Source of the DNA: Treponema sp.
GTDB taxonomy: Bacteria; Spirochaetota; Spirochaetia; Treponematales; Treponemataceae
Reading direction: 5' to 3'
Length of the DNA: 53,788 bases
Assembly (NCBI GenBank): GCA_017961705.1
Contig: JAGCWT010000113.1
Span: forward strand, 72,681-126,468
Within the stretch, counting starts at the first letter, position 1. Every line of letters begins with the position of its first letter. The translations under genes were made by a program, and so were the position numbers. This document shows, piece after piece, positions 15,547-22,989 of this stretch. Below the pieces are notes generated by a model. The model saw only the letters and a list, made by a program, of their open reading frames with translations, made no database searches and was not told the origin of the DNA.

Positions 15547-15573
15547 AGCGGCTTTTTTAGGCCGCTTTTTTTG
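15547..15573 (+). terminator. Intrinsic terminator after the STAS gene
   Basis: AGCGGC pairs with GCCGCT across a short loop, followed by TTTTTTTG. It begins about 20 bases after the stop codon. Confidence 0.88.
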
Positions 15574-15605
15574 TTTTAAAGATTTGGCAAAACCTTTAAG
15601 CGGCT

Positions 15606-15632
15606 TGTCGGGTCGAGCCAGATAATGACATG
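15606..15632 (+). repeat. Short repeat, GGGTCGAGCC type
   Basis: TGTCGGGTCGAGCC followed by AGATAATGACAT matches the hairpin at 33221-33245 (TCGGGTCAAGCCCGATAATGAC). It is a second, smaller intergenic repeat family; this copy has a broken stem. Confidence 0.55.
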
Positions 15633-15675
15633 TATTTTTTAAACTTGGAATTGAAGCTAAAAAAAGTGAATTTGC

Positions 15676-15942
15676 TGTGGATAAGTTGAAGAAAAATAAA
15701 GGAATTCTGTGGAAAAGTAAAATTCCCTTTTTTTTGCCGGCAAATTTCTTTTTACAGAATAGAGATTCTAGTTTTATTTTCTTGTAATGCAATGAATTAA
15801 TAATGAAATAGCCTCATTCTGCATAACTCTGCGTAATATATTGAATTATAAACAATCAGGTGAAGGGCAGCTTTTGCAAAGGTAGCAAATTGTGGAAAAC
15901 TTGTGGCCAAAATATGAATAAAGGGAGCTTTCTTGTGGAAAA
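15676..15942 (+). other. Cluster of DnaA-box-like nonamers in AT-rich non-coding DNA
   Basis: TGTGGATAA (15676-15684, complement of the perfect box TTATCCACA), TGTGGAAAA (15708-15716, 15891-15899, 15934-15942) and TGTGGCCAA (15902-15910) are all in one orientation. Starts are 32, 183, 11 and 32 bases apart. An AT-rich block (15770-15860) lies between the two groups. The whole gap 15574-16309 has no coding signal. It could be a DnaA-binding regulatory or titration site; an origin is possible but unsupported by gene context. Confidence 0.4.
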
Positions 15943-15998
15943 GTGGGCTTTCGTGAGCCTAAGACAGTGAATTCTTTTGCATATCCCCAAACAAAAGG

Positions 15999-16087
15999 CC
16001 TGTAGCCCGGATTGGAAGGGGCCGTTAGGCGACCGGCCGCAAGGACGGTCCGCGCCCGTAAGGGGGCAAGCCCTGCAAAGCCGGATT
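15999..16087 (+). repeat. Dispersed structured repeat, type A core copy
   Basis: Contains AGCCCGGATTGGAAGGGG and, 50 bases on, CCCTGCAAAGCCGGA. The outer stem here is CCGG/CCGG rather than CCCG/CGGG. Internal GC-rich hairpins (GCCG...CGGC, GGACGGTCC and CCCGTAAGGGGG blocks) differ from other copies. Non-coding. Confidence 0.7.
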
Positions 16088-16272
16088 TGAAATTTTCTGG
16101 GGCTGGCCAAAAAGTTCAAAAAAATGCCATGTTGGGCTAGCTGGAAACTTTGTTGAAAAAGCCTTGGCAGTGGCGCACCATACTTTTTGGACAGACACAC
16201 AGTAAAAAAAGAAAGGCAGCTCCAGAAAAAAATACAGAAAAGTCGATTTCAGTGATTTTTAGGATGTCTCCA

Positions 16273-16301
16273 TTGTTTTTTAAGCGTAATCGTGTTATTC
16301 T
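16273..16301 (+). promoter_or_regulatory. Promoter with near-leaderless geometry
   Basis: TTGTTT (16273-16278), a 17-base spacer and TATTCT (16296-16301), then eight bases to the ATG at 16310. No ribosome-binding site is present. Confidence 0.6.
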
Positions 16302-16309
16302 AAAAGTAA

Positions 16310-17353
16310 ATGAATAGAAAATCTCCTGCGCGTAATGCGTTAAATTTATTTCTTTATTTTTGTATGATCGTAGTGGCCTTTACCTTGATTTGCGCAGCCG
16401 TCTTTACGGTTTATAAGTTGTGTTCAAGGCTTGTTTCGGGGCACGGTTCGGTTTCTTTTGATCCGGTGCTTTTTGTCCGCGGCATTTTTATGTTTGCCCC
16501 GATTGTACTGATTGCGAGCGGCTCTTTTATGCTTTTTTATCTTATGCGCCATTCTTCTTCGTCTTGGCTGCCCCTGATTGTTTACATTATTTTGTACGGA
16601 ACTTCATGGTTCATTCTTATTCCAATGGATTTGACCATGGAAAAGAAATATTCGGAAAAGCACACCTTGCTGGAGGAATATAACTCAAAGAGGAATATTG
16701 TTTTGTCTTCCGGATATTTTAGGGATTTGTACCAGCAGAAAGACGGGAATCAGCAGGACGAAAAGTCGGTTTGGTATTATTCAAGCGTAGAAAAGAACAA
16801 TGTTGCGACCGGCCTTGCGATTGACTTTGGCTCGGCTTCCGGTAAGGGGTCTGGCTCTGTTTACACCTTTAGCGATGCAAAATTGGATTTGTCCCAGAAT
16901 GAATTTTCGGATCCGCTTATAGAAAAAAACGTAAAGATGAATCCGGTTGTTGAGTATACGGTTAACTTCCTTAGGCTTACAAGTATTATTTTGAGGAAGG
17001 CATTTTTTGCGGGAACCCTTGCCTGGTATGCATACCTTACCATGGCCCTTGCCCTGCTTTCTGTTGCGGGTGTTAGGCATATTTCTAAGTGGAGGCTCGT
17101 GAACCTTGTTGCAATTTCCTTCTTTAGCATAGCCATTATTGTGATTAACAATCTTATTTATACAGACTCCATAATGAATCCCGTTACCACTTTTATGAAT
17201 AACCTTCTTTCCGGGGTGCCAATAAAGACTGCCAATCCATTTGCCGTTCTGTTCAATCTTTTGACTTTCCTTGTTCTTACGATTGCCGGAATAATACGCG
17301 ACATACAACACAGGATTGAAGTTGCAGAAGAAGAAATAATAGAGGATTTGTAA
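16310..17353 (+). CDS. Integral membrane protein of unknown function (first of a pair)
   Basis: A 347-aa protein with about six membrane segments: two or three near residues 13-35, 52-78 and 85-105, an extracytoplasmic or cytoplasmic loop of about 115 residues, then helices near 225-255, 260-285 and 310-330. The C-terminus is acidic (IEVAEEEIIEDL). I do not recognise the family; the two-helix-bundle-plus-loop layout is loosely like LptF/LptG permeases but no supporting motif was found. The next gene starts one base after its stop, so the two are co-translated and probably form a complex. Confidence 0.75.
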   Translation: MNRKSPARNALNLFLYFCMIVVAFTLICAAVFTVYKLCSRLVSGHGSVSFDPVLFVRGIFMFAPIVLIASGSFMLFYLMRHSSSSWLPLIVYIILYGTSWFILIPMDLTMEKKYSEKHTLLEEYNSKRNIVLSSGYFRDLYQQKDGNQQDEKSVWYYSSVEKNNVATGLAIDFGSASGKGSGSVYTFSDAKLDLSQNEFSDPLIEKNVKMNPVVEYTVNFLRLTSIILRKAFFAGTLAWYAYLTMALALLSVAGVRHISKWRLVNLVAISFFSIAIIVINNLIYTDSIMNPVTTFMNNLLSGVPIKTANPFAVLFNLLTFLVLTIAGIIRDIQHRIEVAEEEIIEDL

Positions 17354-17354
17354 G

Positions 17355-19271
17355 ATGAAAAAAATAATTAATATGCTAATAATCTATACCATTCTGATTT
17401 ATTTGTGCTGTCTGGGCGTTTCTTTTGCCTACAGGCCTATCCCGGAACTGGTAGAGGGAATGTCTACAAAATACCGCTTTGTGCGCTCCATTTATTATTT
17501 TTTGATTCTGCTTCCATCCATTTTCTTGAGCGGCTTTGCTGTTTCTTGCGCGGCAAACTGGCAGCATCACACAGGCAACTCAAAGAAAAGGTTTTCCATG
17601 GCTATGCTTTTGCGCTACCGCAACGTAGTAATGATTTCCATTGGGTTGGTTTTTATTCTGATGATGAATGCGGAGGTTTTAAAGCCCCTCGTTAAGGATA
17701 AGAAGGAATGGATGGAAAAGTCTCCGTCTGAGCTTAAGTATTCTTTGGAAACGGCTAATTTTTATCTTATTCAGGCGGAACTGGGTCAGGATCCTTACCA
17801 AAATGCCCAGCTTGCTGTTCAGTATGCAAACAGGGCTTTTTCTATTGCTCCTTTAAATTCAGATGCGATTCTTGCGCTAAAGAAATCCAAGGACAAGCTT
17901 GAGCTGGAAAAGACAAGGACTTTTGCTTCTGCAAGGAGGCGCTCTGCTGATGCTTCTGATGAGCAGACTTCAGAGCTGGACCGTTCATATACGATTAAGG
18001 AACTGGTTCAAAAGTCAAAGGATTGTGCTTCCCAGGAGATGTGGTTTGAGTCTCATTACTGGGCTGCCCTTGCTGTTGAAGCCTGTAAGCAGGAAGGCAT
18101 TACCGTAGAAGAGGCTGTTGTTCTTTCCAACGAGGCATGGGAAAGGCTAAAGGATCCCCGCGGTGAAGACACAAAGGAAGAGAACGAATACTTTAGGGAT
18201 AAAAAGATTGCTTACGACTGCTACATGACCAAGCAGTATTTGGAAGCCTATTACCGCTTTAAGAATCTTTCCAAGCCTGAACGTAAGCATCCTGATGACC
18301 CGGAAGTAAAGTACTTTTTGGCGCTTTCCGAAAACGCTCTTAAGAACAGCTACTTCTTTATTGATGAAACAGAAAACATGGCAAAGAGGGAGAATTCCCA
18401 CGACATATATTTTGCCCACGAAAATCCTGACGGTACAAAGGACGTTATTTATATTAGAGGCGCCCTGGATGTAAAGGAAACTGGCGGAGACGTTCGTTAC
18501 CTTGACGGGCTTACCGTTATAAGCTATTCAAAGGGCGGTTCTTTCCTTAGGCAGATGTTTGTTCCGATTGCAAAGGTTGTTTCGCAGCCTATAAGTTCCT
18601 TGCCGGAAGATTCACTTAGGGAGCTTGGCATAAACAAGAAGTGGAAGAATGTTCCTTTTGTAATGCTCAAGGCTGTTGACCGCGAAGACGAGTCCAAAAT
18701 TAGCGAGCCTGTTTATAGCTATACGGAAACTGGTTTGCCGGATGCCCTTGCCAAGGCAGCTAACATAAAGTCATTTGAAGTGAAGTCTGCTGCCAATATA
18801 GTTCCATTTTTTAACACGGGAAACACATTTATTTTGCCAATGTCCTACAATGATTTTTCCAATGTGAATGATGCTGCTTCTGGTCCGGACAAGATGAATA
18901 TTCTGGCTTTGAAGAAGTTTATAAATAATGCGGCCGGTTACGGATTTTCTACGGAGGTTTTCTTAAAGAACCTTGTCTGCCGTGCTGTTTATCCTCTTTT
19001 GCTTCTGGTGCTTTTTGTGTTTGCCGCCTGCATGGGTTGGAACTACCGCATAGAAGTTGATGCGGAGCATTTTAAGTTCCGCTGGCTCTTTTTGATTCCT
19101 GTTTACGGCCTCTTGATGTTCTTTATCATTGAGCTTTGCCAGTATTTGTTCAATACGGTGAACTATGTGATTGTAAGCGCTTGTGGCGGGGCAGGACTTT
19201 TGGTAGCTGCGGTGCTTTACATAATTATATTTGCCCTTATGTCTTTTATCTTTATGTCACGAAAGGAATAG
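17355..19271 (+). CDS. Membrane protein with large helical-repeat loop, unknown function (second of a pair)
   Basis: A 638-aa protein. Three N-terminal membrane helices (about 5-25, 45-70, 92-110) precede a roughly 430-residue soluble region. Its first part is TPR-like (LETANFYLIQAELGQDPYQN, AVQYANRAFSIAPLNSDA) and the second part is mixed alpha/beta. The C-terminal 100 residues hold three or four membrane helices and end at FMSRKE. It starts one base after the partner gene stops, so a two-subunit envelope complex is likely. No enzyme motif was seen. Probably conserved in treponemes; this is inference. Confidence 0.75.
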   Translation: MKKIINMLIIYTILIYLCCLGVSFAYRPIPELVEGMSTKYRFVRSIYYFLILLPSIFLSGFAVSCAANWQHHTGNSKKRFSMAMLLRYRNVVMISIGLVFILMMNAEVLKPLVKDKKEWMEKSPSELKYSLETANFYLIQAELGQDPYQNAQLAVQYANRAFSIAPLNSDAILALKKSKDKLELEKTRTFASARRRSADASDEQTSELDRSYTIKELVQKSKDCASQEMWFESHYWAALAVEACKQEGITVEEAVVLSNEAWERLKDPRGEDTKEENEYFRDKKIAYDCYMTKQYLEAYYRFKNLSKPERKHPDDPEVKYFLALSENALKNSYFFIDETENMAKRENSHDIYFAHENPDGTKDVIYIRGALDVKETGGDVRYLDGLTVISYSKGGSFLRQMFVPIAKVVSQPISSLPEDSLRELGINKKWKNVPFVMLKAVDREDESKISEPVYSYTETGLPDALAKAANIKSFEVKSAANIVPFFNTGNTFILPMSYNDFSNVNDAASGPDKMNILALKKFINNAAGYGFSTEVFLKNLVCRAVYPLLLLVLFVFAACMGWNYRIEVDAEHFKFRWLFLIPVYGLLMFFIIELCQYLFNTVNYVIVSACGGAGLLVAAVLYIIIFALMSFIFMSRKE

Positions 19272-19299
19272 GCTTTCTTAGACAGTTTGGGAAATATTG

Positions 19300-19451
19300 C
19301 GGTGCTTGCGGGGTCGCTAGAAACTTCGTTGCGGGTGTCTGTTCGCAGAGCTCATTCCATTGCTGGGGTTTGTCCGGGCAATCCCGCTTTTGCCCTTCAG
19401 CAACGGCTGTGCCGCCCCTCCAGTGCCTGCCGTGCTTGCCCTGCAAACATT
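19300..19451 (-). repeat. Dispersed intergenic repeat, mosaic copy
   Basis: On the minus strand it contains GGAGGGGCGGCACAGCCGTT and GCAACGAAGTTTCTAGCGA, both shared with other copies (the second with 30058-30080). The ends are not as clean as in type A cores. It lies between the membrane-protein pair and murA. Confidence 0.5.
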
Positions 19452-19469
19452 GACTTTTCCACTATTTAT

Positions 19470-20753
19470 TTATGATACTTCCACGCGCTCTATGTGGGCA
19501 CCTAGGCTTTGTAGGCGCTCAACAAGATGCTCGTATCCGCGTTCAATCTGGTACACATTGCTGATTCTGCTTTTTCCGTGAGCAGCCATTGCCGCTATGA
19601 CCATTGCCATGCCAGCGCGTACGTCCGGGGAAACAAGATGGTCTCCGTGCAAGGTGCTTGGGCCAGAAACAACTGCCCTGTGGGGGTCGCAGAGGGTAAT
19701 TCTTGCACCCATGCTGATAAGCTTGTCTACAAAGAACATCCTGCTTTCAAACATTTTTTCAAAGATAAGAACTGTTCCGCCTACCTGAGTTGCAACCACC
19801 GTCATTATTGAAGTTAAATCCGGCGGGAATCCTGGCCAAGGGCTGTCGTCTATTTTTGGAATCATGCCGCCAAGGTCTGTGTTCACCTTTAGTTCCTGGT
19901 CAGAAGAAACTGTGAGGGTGTCTCCTTCTATGTCCCACCTGATGCCAAGTTTGCTAAAGGAGATTTTTAGCGGCCTCATGTCTTTTGCATTTACGCCTGT
20001 TATTGTGATGGAGCCTTTGGTTGCAGCCGCAAGACCGATGAATGAACCAATTTCCATAAAGTCCGGGCCAATGGTAAAGTCTGCACCGTTAAGCTTTTTT
20101 ACGCCGTCGATTACAAGTATGTTTGAACCGATTCCGCTGATTTTTGCACCCATAAGATTTAGCATGTTGCAAAGGTCCTGCACGTGGGGTTCACTTGCAG
20201 CATTTGTAATTTCTGTTCTGCCTTCTGCGAGTACTGCCGCCATAACAGCGTTTTCTGTAGCGGTAACGGATGCCTCGTCCAAAAACAATTCTTTGCCAAC
20301 GAGTTTGTTTGCTGTAAATTCAAATTTGTTTGTAACGGCTACGCGGGCACCAAGTTCTGTTAGCGCAAGGAAGTGTGTGTCCAGCCTGCGCCTTCCTATA
20401 ACATCGCCTCCCGGTGGAAAAAGTGCTGCCTTGCCTGTTCTTGCAACAAGTGGACCTGCAAACAAGATGGAAGCACGGATTTTTTTTGTGTATTCGCTGG
20501 GGATGTCCGTCCTTTTTATTTCTGCCGCAGTAATTTTCCAGATGTGGTTGCCGCCTTTTTCTACTTTTGCGCCAAGTGCTTTAAGAATTTCAAGCATAAC
20601 GCCTGTGTCTTCTATATCAGGAATGTTTCTGAGAGTGACCGTTTCTTTTGTAAGAAGTGCCGCCGCAATGCAGGGAAGGGCCGCATTTTTGTTGCCGCTT
20701 GCCTTGATTGTTCCAGAAATTGGATAGCCGCCTTCTATTGAATATTCATACAT
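19470..20753 (-). CDS. murA: UDP-N-acetylglucosamine 1-carboxyvinyltransferase with Asp at the fosfomycin site
   Basis: MurA transfers enolpyruvate from PEP to UDP-GlcNAc, the first committed step of peptidoglycan synthesis. The 427-aa protein has the full inside-out alpha/beta barrel, with N-terminal GGYPISGTIKASGNKNAALP (Lys22 region) and the DLRAG-like DVRAGMAM near the C-terminus. In the active-site loop, FPPGGDVIGRRRLDTH carries Asp117 where E. coli has Cys115. The same Cys-to-Asp change in Mycobacterium, Chlamydia and Borrelia MurA gives natural fosfomycin resistance. GGGGA lies before ATG. It follows pepT by nine bases in the same operon. Confidence 0.95.
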   Translation of the reverse strand: MYEYSIEGGYPISGTIKASGNKNAALPCIAAALLTKETVTLRNIPDIEDTGVMLEILKALGAKVEKGGNHIWKITAAEIKRTDIPSEYTKKIRASILFAGPLVARTGKAALFPPGGDVIGRRRLDTHFLALTELGARVAVTNKFEFTANKLVGKELFLDEASVTATENAVMAAVLAEGRTEITNAASEPHVQDLCNMLNLMGAKISGIGSNILVIDGVKKLNGADFTIGPDFMEIGSFIGLAAATKGSITITGVNAKDMRPLKISFSKLGIRWDIEGDTLTVSSDQELKVNTDLGGMIPKIDDSPWPGFPPDLTSIMTVVATQVGGTVLIFEKMFESRMFFVDKLISMGARITLCDPHRAVVSGPSTLHGDHLVSPDVRAGMAMVIAAMAAHGKSRISNVYQIERGYEHLVERLQSLGAHIERVEVS

Positions 20754-20762
20754 AAAAATCCC

Positions 20763-22034
20763 CTATTTTGCCCATATTTGAATTAGTTTTATTAATACAT
20801 CGGTAGCTTTAACCATCTGGCTTAAGCTTGCCCATTCGTAGCGTGAGTGGTAGGAATGCCCACCGGTAAAGATGTTGGGGGTGGGAATGCCCATTTCGCA
20901 AAGCCTTGAACCGTCTGTTCCTCCGCGTATGGGAGTAAAGTTTGGCTCAACCCCAGCGTCTTTGTATGCCTGAACAAGATTTTGCACAACAAGCGGGTGT
21001 TTGTCCAGAGTTTGCTTCATGTTAAGGTACTGCTGTTTGTGGGTAACTTCTGCCTTTCCACCAAAAGCGCCTGCTGTTACTTCCGCAAGTCCTTCAACAA
21101 AAGCCTTTCGCCTTTCCATTCCGCTTGTGGTAAAGTCCCGCAGGATTAGGCTTACAAATGATTTTTCTATTGAACCGCCAATTTCCATTGGAGCGTAGAA
21201 GCCTTGGTAGCAGTCCGTTGTTTCTGGAGCTTCTTGGCGTGGAAGGTTGGCCGTAAAATAAGAGGCCATTGTTATTGCGTTTACCATGTCTGGACGGGCA
21301 GAGCCTGTGTGTTTGGAAAGCCCTGTAAAGACTATGTCCGTCTTAAAAGCGTTAAAGCATTCTGTTTCTAGCTCGCCTATGTGTCCACCGTCTACGGTGT
21401 AGGCGCATTTTGACTTTACAAGATTAAGCGGAACGTTGTCCATTCCGTGGCCAGTTTCTTCGTCTGGTGAAAATATGACTTCTATCGGGCCGTGCTGAAT
21501 TTCTGGATGGTCAATTATGTATTTGCAGGCAGTCATTATTTCTGCAAGGCCAGCTTTGTCGTCTGCACCAAGCAGGGTGGAACCGTCGCTGGTTATTATG
21601 GTGTCTTTTTCTTGGCCGGCAAGTTCAAGATCCCTGTCCTTTTTTGGGTCTATTGTAATGCCGTAGGGAAGGTCTATTGGTTTTCCGTCGTATTCTTTGT
21701 GGACTATGGGCTTAACGTCTTTACCGCTTACTTCTTCTACAGTGTCTATGTGGGCAAGAAGACAAATGGAAGGCTTTTCTTCAAAACCGGGGCTTGCCGG
21801 AATGTATGCGTAGGTGTAGCAGAAGGGTGTTGTCTGGACGTTTTTAAAACCTGCATTCTCTAGTTCGGAATTTAGCAGGGCGGCCATTTCTTTTTGCTGA
21901 GGAGTGCTTGGCTGAATTCCTTTGTCTGCCTCTTGGCTTGAACTTTCGCTGTAGGTTTTTACATAGCGGAGGAAGCGTTCAAGCAGGGGTTTGGAAATGG
22001 GGGACTGGGCAATGTAGGTTGAAGCGTCTTGCAT
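20763..22034 (-). CDS. pepT: Peptidase T (tripeptide aminopeptidase, M20B)
   Basis: A zinc aminopeptidase that releases the N-terminal residue of tripeptides. The 423-aa protein carries the M20 metal ligands: LLAHIDTV (His and Asp), GADDKAGLAE (bridging Asp), SPDEETGHG (catalytic Glu and metal Glu), DGGHIGELE, and the C-terminal TGGHSYHSRYEW. A dimerisation domain lies at about 220-325. The length is a little above the usual 405-410. The start is the ATG six bases after TATTCT, without a ribosome-binding site. It is followed by murA after nine bases, and upstream lies the VapC-like toxin on the same strand. Confidence 0.95.
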   Translation of the reverse strand: MQDASTYIAQSPISKPLLERFLRYVKTYSESSSQEADKGIQPSTPQQKEMAALLNSELENAGFKNVQTTPFCYTYAYIPASPGFEEKPSICLLAHIDTVEEVSGKDVKPIVHKEYDGKPIDLPYGITIDPKKDRDLELAGQEKDTIITSDGSTLLGADDKAGLAEIMTACKYIIDHPEIQHGPIEVIFSPDEETGHGMDNVPLNLVKSKCAYTVDGGHIGELETECFNAFKTDIVFTGLSKHTGSARPDMVNAITMASYFTANLPRQEAPETTDCYQGFYAPMEIGGSIEKSFVSLILRDFTTSGMERRKAFVEGLAEVTAGAFGGKAEVTHKQQYLNMKQTLDKHPLVVQNLVQAYKDAGVEPNFTPIRGGTDGSRLCEMGIPTPNIFTGGHSYHSRYEWASLSQMVKATDVLIKLIQIWAK

Positions 22035-22040
22035 ACTAAC

Positions 22041-22069
22041 AGAATAGCGAATTTTTGCCCGCGGTGCAA
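22041..22069 (-). promoter_or_regulatory. Promoter of pepT-murA, leaderless geometry
   Basis: On the minus strand TTGCAC (22064-22069), a 17-base spacer and TATTCT (22041-22046), then six bases (GTTAGT) to ATG. The start of transcription should coincide with the start codon. Confidence 0.75.
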
Positions 22070-22078
22070 TCGGTGGCT

Positions 22079-22552
22079 TTAGGACTGTGCCTTTTGCGGT
22101 GCGGCGCCTTCAAACCAATTTTCTACCTGCAAATTGCTCACTTCTTGGATTGCGGTAAAATGCCTTGTGTTGCGGGTTACAAGAACCATGTGGTTTGCAA
22201 GGGCGATGGAGGCTATCATGCTGTCTTCTTTTTGGGTTGGTTTGCCAATTGCTTCTAGTTTTGCCCTTAATAAGGCCTGAACGTCAGCAGATTTTTCCGT
22301 GTAGCTTTTTATCTTGAAATTTTCATAAACATCATCTTTTATAAATTTTTCAAGATACTTTTTGTTTAGTCCTTCCTGCATTCGGTATAATCCAAATAGC
22401 AATTCCTGCCAAACAGGGGTGCAGATTGCACAGTCAGAGTTATGCTCGCCTATTTTTTTTATCACATTAAAATCGGGTTCAGGCTTTATGATTTCTGAAA
22501 CGATATTAGAGTCCAAAAGGTAGTGTGGTTCTTCGTCTGTGTAATTAGTCAT
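22079..22552 (-). CDS. VapC-like PIN-domain toxin
   Basis: A 157-aa PIN-domain ribonuclease, the toxin of a type II pair. Acidic residues of the active site are in place: Asp in YLLDSNIVSE, Glu in PVWQELLFG and Asp in TQKEDSMIAS, followed by HMVLVTRNTRHF, the usual PIN C-terminal strand. ATG 22552 is chosen because it overlaps the antitoxin stop by eight bases (ATGACTAA), which is typical of these operons. The C-terminus is slightly longer than in classical VapC. The antitoxin is directly upstream. Confidence 0.9.
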   Translation of the reverse strand: MTNYTDEEPHYLLDSNIVSEIIKPEPDFNVIKKIGEHNSDCAICTPVWQELLFGLYRMQEGLNKKYLEKFIKDDVYENFKIKSYTEKSADVQALLRAKLEAIGKPTQKEDSMIASIALANHMVLVTRNTRHFTAIQEVSNLQVENWFEGAAPQKAQS

Positions 22553-22850
22553 CAAATACTCCGTCAAAGACATGGCTTTCGTATGTATCAATGGCGTTAT
22601 CCCTTACGTCAAAAATCTTGTCGATTTCTTCGTTGGTGATAAGTCCGGCGGTTTTTCTGCGGAATTCTGCGGCTTTGTCAAGAATCGTTTCTTTGCGGCT
22701 TCTGTTAATCATTCTATTGTAGTCTTCAAAAGAAAGAAGCACTCCAACAGGCTGATTGCGGCGTGAGATAAAAACCGGGCCTGTTTCTTCTGCCTGATGC
22801 ATAAAAAGTGGCAGTTTGTTTTTTACTTCATAAATCGGGACTGTGTTCAT
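22545..22850 (-). CDS. Phd/YefM-family antitoxin
   Basis: A 101-aa antitoxin and autorepressor. The N-terminal half is the Phd/YefM DNA-binding fold (YEVKNKLPLFMHQAEETGPVFISRRNQPVGVLLSFEDYNRM); the acidic C-terminal tail (IDTYESHVFDGVFDD) should wrap the toxin. AGGAGG lies seven bases before ATG. Two AATAGCTAT palindromes overlap its promoter and are probable operators. Overlaps the toxin gene by eight bases. Confidence 0.9.
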   Translation of the reverse strand: MNTVPIYEVKNKLPLFMHQAEETGPVFISRRNQPVGVLLSFEDYNRMINRSRKETILDKAAEFRRKTAGLITNEEIDKIFDVRDNAIDTYESHVFDGVFDD

Positions 22851-22867
22851 AAAAGCCTCCTAAAATC

Positions 22868-22914
22868 ATGATATGGTCAAATAGCTATAAAGTCAAGTTT
22901 AAAATAGCTATTTT
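22868..22914 (-). promoter_or_regulatory. Promoter and twin palindromic operators of the Phd/VapC operon
   Basis: On the minus strand TTGACT (22891-22896), a 17-base spacer and TATCAT (22868-22873). ATAGCTAT at 22881-22888 lies inside the spacer, and the perfect 14-base palindrome AAAATAGCTATTTT at 22901-22914 lies just upstream of the -35. The twin sites fit co-operative autorepression by the antitoxin-toxin complex. Confidence 0.75.
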
Positions 22915-22935
22915 AGAATATATTCGGAAAGCTTT

Positions 22936-22965
22936 TTGACAAGCCTAAAATTCCTGTGCTATAGT
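22936..22965 (+). promoter_or_regulatory. Sigma-70-type promoter of the GH5 cellulase
   Basis: TTGACA (22936-22941), an 18-base spacer and TATAGT (22960-22965), preceded by TG two bases earlier (extended -10). The leader ends in CAGGAGATTGTT before ATG. Confidence 0.85.
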
Positions 22966-22989
22966 TTTTATAGCAGACAGGAGATTGTT

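Noticed and set aside
15574-16309. Chromosomal origin oriC
   Set aside because: DnaA-like boxes are present, but no dnaA, dnaN or gyrB is near and no strand-bias switch is evident, so only a box cluster is reported.
16310-19271. LptF/LptG identity for the membrane pair
   Set aside because: The helix layout is loosely similar but the jellyroll region and neighbours (lptA, lptB, lptC) are not visible.
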